13,195 nucleotides of DNA from positions 1 through 13,195 of the forward strand of contig JALOTS010000027.1 in assembly GCA_025457785.1 (NCBI GenBank), given 5' to 3'. The position numbers and the translations under genes are program-made. A model generated the notes under the pieces. The model had not been told where the DNA came from. It saw only the letters and a list, made by a program, of their open reading frames with translations, and did no database searches. The DNA comes from Pontiellaceae bacterium (GTDB lineage Bacteria; Verrucomicrobiota; Kiritimatiellia; Kiritimatiellales; Tichowtungiaceae). This document shows, one piece after another, positions 5,773 to 12,600 of the stretch. The stretch's first letter is position 1. Each line of letters begins with the position of its first letter.

Positions 5773-6600
5773 ATGAAACAGGAAAACAGTTGTGTATTGG
5801 AACACCGTCTCTATCAGGGCGACTACCGTTTGCTCAAACTTTCCGCACCCTTGATCGGGCCGCTGGTGCAGCCGGGACAGTTTGTGCACGTGAAGATCCC
5901 CCGTCTTGAACAGGCGGTCCTCCGCCGACCGTTCAGCGTGTTCAAGGCCGATGCGTCCGGCCTGTCTATTTTGTATAAAACCGTCGGAAAAGGAACGGCT
6001 GCTCTGACAACCGTTGCCGACGGAGAGCCGGTGAATCTGATCGGCCCGCTCGGCACCGGGTTTCCAACGGCTGGAAACGGTAAAACACCCGTTCTCGTTG
6101 CCGGCGGCTACGGCAATGCCGCGCTTTATTTGCAGGCCGCCCGGCTTCCGGTCAAAGGCGTTGCTTTTTTCGGCGGGCGTACGTCCGGCGATGTGTTGTG
6201 CGTTGACGAGTTTGAGGCGCTCGGCTGGGAGGTGCGGATTGCGACCGACGACGGTTCGCTGGGGCGGAAGGGGTTTGTTACCGCCGCGCTGGATGAGTGG
6301 CTGGCGGAACAGGAGTCAGGAGTCAGGAGTCAGGGGGCAGGGGGCGGAGAGCAGAACGAAACGTTCCAATCTTTGGAACTGTTTGCCTGCGGTCCGAACG
6401 CCATGCTCAGGGCGGTGGGCGACCGTGCGCTGGCAAAGGGCCTTACGGCATGGCTTTCGATGGACCGGAATATGGCCTGCGGAGTCGGTGCCTGCCTGAC
6501 CTGCGTGATCAAACGGAAAACCGCCGGCGGCTGGGAATGGGCCCGCTGCTGCAAAGACGGCCCGGTTTTCAATGCGGAAGAGATCCTTTGGGAAGATTAA
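5773..6600 (+). CDS. pyrK: Dihydroorotate dehydrogenase electron-transfer subunit PyrK
   Basis: PyrK passes electrons from dihydroorotate oxidation in PyrD to NAD+, as the FAD and [2Fe-2S] subunit of class 1B dihydroorotate dehydrogenase in pyrimidine synthesis. In 275 residues I see RRPFSV (51-56, FAD binding), a Gly-rich LVAGGYGNA segment (108-116, NAD domain) and ACGPNAML (205-212). The cluster ligands are C236-x4-C241-x2-C244 and a fourth Cys just before KDGPVF (Cys260, with Cys259 beside it). At residues about 180-192 there is a non-conserved ESGVRSQGAGGGE insert made of a tandem DNA repeat, in frame and on a loop before the ACGP motif. Start ATG at 5773 is the first in frame that precedes the conserved fold. 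pyrD follows after an unusually wide 258-bp gap that holds a foreign remnant. Confidence 0.94.
   Translation: MKQENSCVLEHRLYQGDYRLLKLSAPLIGPLVQPGQFVHVKIPRLEQAVLRRPFSVFKADASGLSILYKTVGKGTAALTTVADGEPVNLIGPLGTGFPTAGNGKTPVLVAGGYGNAALYLQAARLPVKGVAFFGGRTSGDVLCVDEFEALGWEVRIATDDGSLGRKGFVTAALDEWLAEQESGVRSQGAGGGEQNETFQSLELFACGPNAMLRAVGDRALAKGLTAWLSMDRNMACGVGACLTCVIKRKTAGGWEWARCCKDGPVFNAEEILWED
6310..6347 (+). repeat. Tandem heptamer repeat inside pyrK
   Basis: Three perfect copies of AGGAGTC (6311-6331) are followed by AG and then a G-rich GGGGCAGGGGGCGG tail. The block is in frame, coding for ESGVRSQGAGGG. ESGVRSQ-type peptides from such 'AGGAGTC' repeats turn up scattered in cyanobacterial and PVC-type genomes, from general knowledge; I cannot check copies in this genome. 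Confidence 0.7.
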
Positions 6601-6641
6601 CCGCGAATATCCGGCGCGGCATAGCCGGAACCCGAAATTAT

Positions 6642-6671
6642 AACCGCGAAAGAACGCAAGGAGCGCAAAGA
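6642..6671 (+). repeat. Left flanking inverted repeat of a GxxExxY-type remnant
   Basis: The 30 bases starting AACCGCGAAAGAACGCAAGG match the reverse complement of 6801-6830 at 24 of 30 positions. Words of the type 'AACCGCGAAAGAACGCAAAG' commonly flank GxxExxY genes in environmental genomes (general knowledge). A small stem TCCGGC/GCCGGA at 6610-6629 lies just before it. Confidence 0.65.
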
Positions 6672-6688
6672 CAGCCTGGAAACGATCC

Positions 6689-6718
6689 GCAGATTTGCGC
6701 AGATGGAGGCAGATTAAG
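6689..6718 (+). repeat. Tandem 10-base GCAGAT repeat
   Basis: GCAGAT recurs every ten bases at 6689, 6699 and 6709, giving a short degenerate 10-bp tandem array between the left inverted repeat and the gene remnant. Such 'cgcagatt' arrays are typical company of GxxExxY genes. It is probably part of the same inserted module. Confidence 0.5.
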
Positions 6719-6752
6719 AAAATGAAGGATAGACGTACGGAGAGGAATCAAT

Positions 6753-6791
6753 ATGGCAGACCTGATTTATGAAGACTTGATTTGTAAAATT
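6753..6791 (+). pseudogene. Remnant of a GxxExxY (PDDEXK_3-type) gene, N-terminus only
   Basis: An ATG preceded by AGAGGAAT begins MADLIYEDLICKI, which closely resembles the first residues of GxxExxY proteins (LIYEDLTYKIIG). After 13 codons the similarity stops abruptly at the right inverted repeat; the frame then closes by chance at 6854. The usual protein has about 125 residues, so nearly all of the gene, including its GxxExxY core, is missing. The neatest explanation is an internal deletion that kept both outer repeats. It is not expected to make a functional protein. Confidence 0.6.
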
Positions 6792-6800
6792 CACATTCTG

Positions 6801-6830
6801 TTTTTGCGTTCTCTGTGTTCTTTTGCGGTT
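6801..6830 (-). repeat. Right flanking inverted repeat of the GxxExxY remnant
   Basis: The sequence TTTTTGCGTTCTCTGTGTTCTTTTGCGGTT is the inverted partner of 6642-6671, with six mismatches, most of them C-to-T. It ends 28 bases before the pyrD ATG, so the pyrD translation signal now directly follows the element. Confidence 0.65.
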
Positions 6831-6858
6831 CCTTCCTCTCAGATTTCATGGTGAAAAG

Positions 6859-7776
6859 ATGAACAAACCTGATTTAAAAGTGAGAATCGGTTCGCTGGAG
6901 ATGAAGAATCCGGTGACGGTCGCCTCCGGCACCTTCGGTTACGGGCCGGAATATGCCGGGCTGGTTGATCTTGACCGGCTCGGTGCGATCACGGTGAAGG
7001 GCATCTGCACGGAACCGCATGTCGGCAATGCAACGCCGCGCACCTTTGAAACCGCCGGCGGCATGCTGAATGCCATCGGACTGCCCGGCCCCGGCGCACA
7101 GGGATTTATTAAAAAATATCTGCCGTTTTATGAAAAGTACAGCGTGCCGCTGATTGTCAATATCTGGGGGAAAACGGTTGAAGACTACAGCCGGGTGGCG
7201 GAGATCTTTAACGATCAGGCGCGAATCGGCGCACTGGAGGTGAATGTGTCCTGCCCGAATGTGAAGGAGGGCGGTGCGCTGTACGGAACGGATGTGAATC
7301 TTTTCCGCACGGTGGTGGATGCGGTGCGCGTCCGGACGCAGAAACCGCTTATCGTCAAGCTGGCCCCGAATGTGGCGGACATCAAGGTGTTTGCGCGCGC
7401 CGCACAGGAGTGCGGAGCGGAAGCGGTTTCGATTATGAATTCGTACCCGGCGATGGCCATTGATATCGAGACGCGCAGACCGCAACTGGCCAATCGGACC
7501 GGCGGGCTTTCAGGTCCGGCGATTAAACCGATTGCCGTGAAGCTGGTGTGGGAGGCCGCCCGGGCGATTACGATTCCAATCATTGGAATGGGCGGGATTT
7601 ATACGCCCGAAGATGCGCTTGAATTTATTATTGCCGGGGCGTCCGCTGTCGCCGTTGGAACGGCCAGTTTTACGGATCCGTCCAGCGCGGTGCGGGTGAT
7701 CGAGGGGGTGGAAGCCTGGATGGCGGCGAAGGGGATTGGTTCGATTGCGGAGTTGAGAGGAACGGTGCAGGCATGA
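6859..7776 (+). CDS. pyrD: Dihydroorotate dehydrogenase (class 1B) catalytic subunit PyrD
   Basis: This FMN enzyme oxidises dihydroorotate to orotate, the fourth step of UMP synthesis, in complex with PyrK. The 305 residues starting MNKPDLKVRIGSLEMKNPV are the normal length. The frame also opens at a TTG (6823), but that lies inside the inverted repeat and is not credible. Motifs: VASGTFGYG (21-29), NAIGLPGPG (71-79), active-site Cys132 in NVSCPNVKEGG (class 1 enzymes use Cys here), FMN-contacting Lys167 in VKLAPN, GGLSGPAIKP (215-224), and the phosphate-binding GMGGI (243-247) and VGTAS (266-270). No strong Shine-Dalgarno precedes the ATG (GTGAAAAG only). The stop overlaps the next gene by ATGA. 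The gap to pyrK is filled by a repeat-flanked remnant, whereas these genes usually abut or overlap. Confidence 0.95.
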   Translation: MNKPDLKVRIGSLEMKNPVTVASGTFGYGPEYAGLVDLDRLGAITVKGICTEPHVGNATPRTFETAGGMLNAIGLPGPGAQGFIKKYLPFYEKYSVPLIVNIWGKTVEDYSRVAEIFNDQARIGALEVNVSCPNVKEGGALYGTDVNLFRTVVDAVRVRTQKPLIVKLAPNVADIKVFARAAQECGAEAVSIMNSYPAMAIDIETRRPQLANRTGGLSGPAIKPIAVKLVWEAARAITIPIIGMGGIYTPEDALEFIIAGASAVAVGTASFTDPSSAVRVIEGVEAWMAAKGIGSIAELRGTVQA

Positions 7777-8336
7777 GGCGGCGCTGGATAGTCGGGGTGC
7801 TGACGGCACTGATCGTTCTTTCCGTGGCCGGCTGGGTTTGTTATGTGCCGGCTTTTGCGCTGAATCCGCTTCGTCCGGTTCCGCAGCACGCGCAGATTGT
7901 TTATCAGAGTTCTACGCCGGGCTGGTTTCTTTCGTTTTTTCCGATGTTTGAAAAAGGCGGCGGCAATTATTCCGGACTTTGGAATAAAAATCTCCGTATG
8001 CTGCGGGAAAAACCGCTGGTGGCGGCCACGGTATCGCCCGGCGGACGAACCGGGCACGACACCTGGGTTGCGGTCAGCGCAATCGGTCCGCGTGCAATTT
8101 GGTTCCGCTGGCAGATGGTTTTTTTCCCGCCGGAAAATATTCAGCCGCTTCATTCCTACGGCTCGTGGCCGGTTTGGCAGTACAATGATCCGTCGTTTCC
8201 CGTCTGGATGCGCGTCCGCTTTTCGATCACAGAAGGATTGTTAATTTGTTCTATTTCTGATGACAGTCATGATATTAACTGTCTGCTGGATACATTGGAC
8301 GGGCGGCGCCCGTCGGCAGAACGAAAGGAAGAATGA
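7773..8336 (+). CDS. Hypothetical membrane-anchored or exported protein
   Basis: I do not recognise this 187-residue protein. The N-terminus (MRRRWIVGVLTALIVLSVAGWVCYV) is a positive patch followed by one hydrophobic segment (about residues 5-25), so it is either a signal anchor or a signal peptide. The rest is rich in Trp and aromatic residues (WFLSFFPMF, WFRWQMVFFPP) and would lie in the periplasm. The end, from about residue 176, is charged (GRRPSAERKEE), and the protein stops soon after an LLDTLDG segment. It may be shortened compared with longer relatives, though I cannot verify that. Its ATG overlaps the pyrD stop and its stop overlaps the lipoprotein start, so it sits in the middle of a coupled three-gene string. 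A role with the lipoprotein next door is plausible from context only. Confidence 0.75.
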   Translation: MRRRWIVGVLTALIVLSVAGWVCYVPAFALNPLRPVPQHAQIVYQSSTPGWFLSFFPMFEKGGGNYSGLWNKNLRMLREKPLVAATVSPGGRTGHDTWVAVSAIGPRAIWFRWQMVFFPPENIQPLHSYGSWPVWQYNDPSFPVWMRVRFSITEGLLICSISDDSHDINCLLDTLDGRRPSAERKEE

Positions 8337-9286
8337 TGAAAAAAACGGGAATGGGTTGGCTGGGAATCGCTGTTTTATTGATGGCGGGTTGCGTGACGGA
8401 TGAAGTGACGCCGGTCAGATGGAAAGAGAAGTCGGCCTATGCCGAAAAAGTGAAAGATCCGCGCCAGTACGGATACAGCATTTACCAGACGCCGCGGGGT
8501 ATTGAATATCGCGGAGGAATGAGTCTGCGGGCTAATCAGGCCAAGACGCTTCCGATGGACGTGGAAGAACCGTTCCGCCCGGTGGTAATGATGTCCGGTA
8601 AATTCGGGGAAAAAGAGCCCGTTTTGCTGGATTTCACGATTAATGCCAGCTGGATGGAGTTTGGTTTGGCGAAAGATCTTCACGCCGTTCCGGCGGATGA
8701 ACGTGCGGCGCAATGGGTGAATTTTTCCAGCAAAAATTTTCCGGATTGCCTTTCTCTAATTCCCAGAGTCCGGCTTGGGGGGATTGTGATCGGAAATCCG
8801 CTGTTTTATGTGCGGATGGCGAACGGACCGATGGGCTCGATGGCGCGCGGCATTGAAAAACCGCAGATCCGGGCTGTTGTCGGCTGGGATATTCTCAAAA
8901 AGTTTGAACAGATTTTTCTGAATTATGAAGAGGGCGTGATGGCTCTTTCAACGACAAAGATGTCCTATAACCCGGATCCGGCGGGGGTGATTGCAAAACT
9001 TTCTCTGGTTGAGCACTCCGGGGCGTGCGTTGTTCGCGGGACGGTGGACGGCAAATCGACGCTGGTTCTGATTGATCCGGCGGGTGATTTTGATGTGGCG
9101 ACCGACAGCGGGCAGCCGTTTAAGGCACTTCAATTGGATGAGGGGTTTGTTTTTTCTGAGCCGGCGGTATCCAAGTCGAGCGGAGGCACACGGATCGGCG
9201 CGAAACTGTTGAAGAACTACCGGGTTACGGTTTGTCCTCAGGAAGGGCTTGTTTATTTTGAAAAGCCGGGGGTGGAGGAGGAGTAA
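8333..9286 (+). CDS. Lipoprotein with two degenerate retropepsin-like lobes
   Basis: This is a 317-residue predicted lipoprotein. The N-terminal MMKKTGMGWLGIAVLLMAGC carries a lipobox (LMAGC, Cys20), so it should be exported and lipidated. ATG at 8333 and 8336 are adjacent; the AGGA at 8326-8329 sits better for 8336. The mature part looks like two tandem retropepsin-type beta lobes. Lobe 1 (about 80-207) has PVLLD (Asp100), a flap-like VRLGGIVIGNPLFYV and AVVGWDILKKFEQ (181-193), the usual 'hydrophobic-hydrophobic-G-x-D-x-L' end. Lobe 2 (about 219-312) has LVLIDPAGDFDV (Asp248) and RIGAKLLKNYRV. Each lobe keeps the Asp position, but the D-T/S-G catalytic triad is lost (DFT and DPA), so it is probably an inactive binding protein. 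The fold call is by eye. The gene ends 14 bp from the convergent receiver gene. Confidence 0.8.
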   Translation: MMKKTGMGWLGIAVLLMAGCVTDEVTPVRWKEKSAYAEKVKDPRQYGYSIYQTPRGIEYRGGMSLRANQAKTLPMDVEEPFRPVVMMSGKFGEKEPVLLDFTINASWMEFGLAKDLHAVPADERAAQWVNFSSKNFPDCLSLIPRVRLGGIVIGNPLFYVRMANGPMGSMARGIEKPQIRAVVGWDILKKFEQIFLNYEEGVMALSTTKMSYNPDPAGVIAKLSLVEHSGACVVRGTVDGKSTLVLIDPAGDFDVATDSGQPFKALQLDEGFVFSEPAVSKSSGGTRIGAKLLKNYRVTVCPQEGLVYFEKPGVEEE

Positions 9287-9300
9287 CTCAGAGATTCCGT

Positions 9301-9678
9301 TTAGTCTGGCGAGCTGAGGAGCAGTTCCCGGATGGCGCAAAGTATTTCGGATAAAACAACCGGTTTTTCGAATACACGGAAGGCACCCAGTTTTTTGGCG
9401 TGAGTCAAAAAATTGATCGGGAGATCCCTCATGCCGCCGGAAATGGCGATAATCGGAAGGTTTTTGTCGAGTTTATGAATCGCCTGTATCACTTCAATGC
9501 CGTCCATTTCGGGCATCATAATATCGGTGATGATTAAATCCGGTTTCTGCTCATAAATTTGGAAGAGTCCCTCCCTTCCGTTGTCTGCCAGCGAAACAGA
9601 ATAGCCTTCGCCTTCCAGCAGCTCTTTAAAAAGCGCCTGTACCGGACTGTCATCTTCAATTACCAAAATGCGGGCCAT
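9301..9678 (-). CDS. Stand-alone receiver protein (CheY-like response regulator)
   Basis: This is a single REC domain of 125 residues with no output domain. It has the acidic pair Asp9-Asp10 (VIEDD), phosphoacceptor Asp52 in ITDIMMPEMDG, switch Ser80 in AISGG and Lys105 in FEKP. Translation starts at 9678, after a GGAA about six bases upstream. The start is 18 bases after the stop of the multi-PAS kinase on the same strand, so they are very likely one operon and a cognate pair. The kinase ends without a receiver of its own, so this protein can be read as the split-off receiver of a hybrid kinase. Its output is unknown: it may pass phosphate to a phosphotransfer protein, act by protein contact, or be a phosphate sink. 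Confidence 0.93.
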   Translation of the reverse strand: MARILVIEDDSPVQALFKELLEGEGYSVSLADNGREGLFQIYEQKPDLIITDIMMPEMDGIEVIQAIHKLDKNLPIIAISGGMRDLPINFLTHAKKLGAFRVFEKPVVLSEILCAIRELLLSSPD

Positions 9679-9696
9679 AATTTATTCCTTTTGTTT

Positions 9697-12600
9697 TCAG
9701 GGGAGTGTTTCGGGGTTTTTATGTTCATGATCGGCCGGGCTGTTGAGTTCACAGACCGGCAGGTAGATTCTAAAGGCGGTTCCTTTTCCTGTTTCGCTTT
9801 CCACCTGAATCCAGCCCTTGCTCTGCTGAACAATTCCGTACACCACGGAGAGACCGAGTCCTGTTCCTTCGCCGACCATTTTGGTTGTAAAAAACGGTTC
9901 AAAGAGATGGTTTAGGACTTCCTGACTCATGCCCTTTCCGATGTCAATGACGGACAGGCAGATAAACTGTCCCGGCCGTGCATTCGGTGTCGCGGGGAGA
10001 TTTTCCGGGGTGAACGTTGAATTTTCCGTTGAAAAAATCAACTGTCCTTTTCCAGACATGGCATCGCGTGCATTTGCGGAGAGATTCATGATGATCTGCA
10101 TGATTTGCCCGGGGTCGATGCGCACGGGCTGCAGTTCCGGAGCCAGATTGAAAACGCACCGGATTTTTTCGCCCGCCAGCATTTTGATTAACGATTGGGA
10201 GTCGGACAGGGTGTCGTTGAGGTTCACTGTTTGTGTTTTTCCCGTTTGTTTCCGGCTGAATGTCAGCAACTGGCGCGTTAAATCGGCGGCGCGGAGCGCC
10301 GCTTTTTGTATCTCGGTGACGTTTCGATGATTAAGGTTTTCTTTTTCTATCCGCATCAGGAGGATTTCGCTGAAACCGAGAATAGCTTGAAGGATGTTGT
10401 TGAAATCATGGGCGATGCCCCCGGCCAGTTGACCGATTGCCTGCATTTTCTGGCTTTGCCGGAGATGGTCTTCTTTTACCAGTTCCTGAGTAATGTCCCG
10501 TTTCGTGGCGACATAGCCGATGATGGCGCCGAACGTATTTCGCACGGGCGAAACGGTTCCTTCTTCCGTGTAGAGTTCGCCGTTTTTCCGGCGGTTGACG
10601 AACCGTCCGCTCCAGACATTTCCGGTGGCGATGGTTTTCCAGAAATTGGAAAAGAACGCTTTGTTATGACAGCCGCTGTTGAGAAGATTCGGATCGCGGC
10701 CAAGGACTTCTTCACGGGAATAGCCGGTGATGGTGGTGAAGGCCGGATTGACATACTGGATGGTTCCATCCAGCGCGGTGATCATCACGGTTTCGGGCGA
10801 CTGTTCAATGGCGGTGGAGAGGCGTTGAAGTTCTATCTGGGCCTGTTTCCGCTCCCGGATATCCACGAGGGTTTCCAGATAGACTTCACGGTCATTGATG
10901 GTCATGGGTTTTACGCTCTTTTCCACATCAATCGAGGTTTGGTCCTTATGAACGAGCACCCGTTCGGCACGTTCTATTTTCAGGCCCAGATCACTGATCG
11001 GGCAGTTGCCTTCCTCGGCTAAACACACCAGATGGTGACAGCTCTTTCCAATCAGCTCTTCTTCCCGGTATCCGCTCAGCCGAATGAGCGCCGGATTTAC
11101 GCTCAGGATCCGGTGGGATTTTGCGTCAATCAGCATGATGCCGATATCCATAACTTCCCAGATGGCGGCCAGATATTCCTGACTTTCCCGCAGCGCACTT
11201 GCTGTTTTTTTCTGCTCCGTGATGTCTTCGTAGGTTCCGAGTATTCCGATGCAGTTGTTTTTAGAATCTTTCAAGGGGAGTTTGTTTGTTCTCAGCCAGT
11301 GGATGCTTTGATCCGGGTGGGTCTGCGGTTCTTCAAAACCGAGTTTCGGTATGCCGGACAGAATCACCTGATGATCGTCGGCTCGGAAGGTTTCAGCCTG
11401 TTCCCGTGTCCAGTTCAGATCAAAGTCGGTTTTTCCGACCAGTTTTTCGGGGCTCTCCATGCCGGCATCCTGTGCAAACGCCAGATTGCATCCGAGGTAA
11501 ACCGAGTTTTTATCTTTCCAAAACACCCGAATCGGGATGGTGTCGATAACGAGCCGCAGAAACCGCCTGGATTCAGTCAGCTCTTCCATGGCTTTTTTGA
11601 GATCGGTAATATTCAGGGAGATGCCGAAAGTCCCGGCCAGCTTTCCATTGTCATCATACCATGGGGCTTTGGTGGCAATGGACCATTTTCCGTTGGCATA
11701 TTCTTCTGCCTGGAGAACCTGTTCTGTTTTCAGCACCTTCAGTTCATGTTCGCGGAATTGTTTTGCGGCAGCTTCAGGCAGAAAATCGAAATCGGTTTTC
11801 CCGAGGCGTTCCTCTTCACGCCGTCCGTGCAGCGCGGCGGAATTTATTTTAATAAATCGCCCCTCCAGATCTTTGAAGGAGATCGAGGCCGGGATCGTAT
11901 CCATAAAATAGCGAAACAGGTTTTGTTCAAAGGCAATCTTTTTTTCCGCCAGTTTCCGTTCGGTGATATCGGAAAAGATGACTGCAAAGCGTCCGGGTTC
12001 CGGGCGGAAGGCACGCACCAAGAAAAATTTTTTCAGTTCCGCCACATAGTTTTCCAACACGGTCGGCTCTCCGGTCGCGGCAACGCGGCCGAACTCTTTG
12101 ATCCAGTAGTCCTCGATGTTCGGCAGCAGTTCTTTGACTGTATGGCCAACCGCCCCCCGGAGCCCTGTCAGTTCTTCGAAAGCCGGGTTGACCTGAAGAT
12201 AGCGGTAATCGGTTGGATTTCCCTGCGGGTCATAAATCATTTCGTGTGCCGCAAAACCGGTGGACATGTTTTCAAAGAGTAAACGGTAACGGGTTTCGCT
12301 CTCTTGAAGTGCATTCCGGGCGGCCCGTTCTTTGGTTTGATCGCGGAAAACCAGAACGACACCGGTGATTTCTCCGTTTTCGGTACAGATCGGAGCGCCG
12401 CTGTCGGAAATCGGTATTTCCCGTCCGTCTTTGGCAAGAAGCGAGGTGTGGTTGGCCAACGCGATAATCCGGCCTTCCTTCAGAACCCGTTCAGCGGGGT
12501 TTTCGACCGGCTGCCGGGTTTGTTCGTTGAGGGTACGGAAGACGGTTTCCAACGGCTGCCCGATAGCCTCCTGCTCGCTCCAGCCGGTCAGAGATTCCGC

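Noticed and set aside
6310..6347. CRISPR-like or short tandem array
   Set aside because: The units are 7 bases with no spacers and lie inside a gene, so this is a simple tandem repeat and not a CRISPR array.
6823..6858. TTG start extending PyrD by 12 residues
   Set aside because: The TTG lies in the right inverted repeat of the inserted remnant. The ATG at 6859 gives the normal family N-terminus.
6874..7485. Minus-strand ORF of 203 codons opposite pyrD
   Set aside because: It is antisense to the conserved FMN-binding core of PyrD, with no start signal and no recognisable motif.
11032..12282. Plus-strand ORF of 416 codons opposite the histidine kinase
   Set aside because: It covers several clear PAS domains on the other strand, and its own residues show only mirrored composition. 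The same applies to 10306-11022 and 12304-12825.
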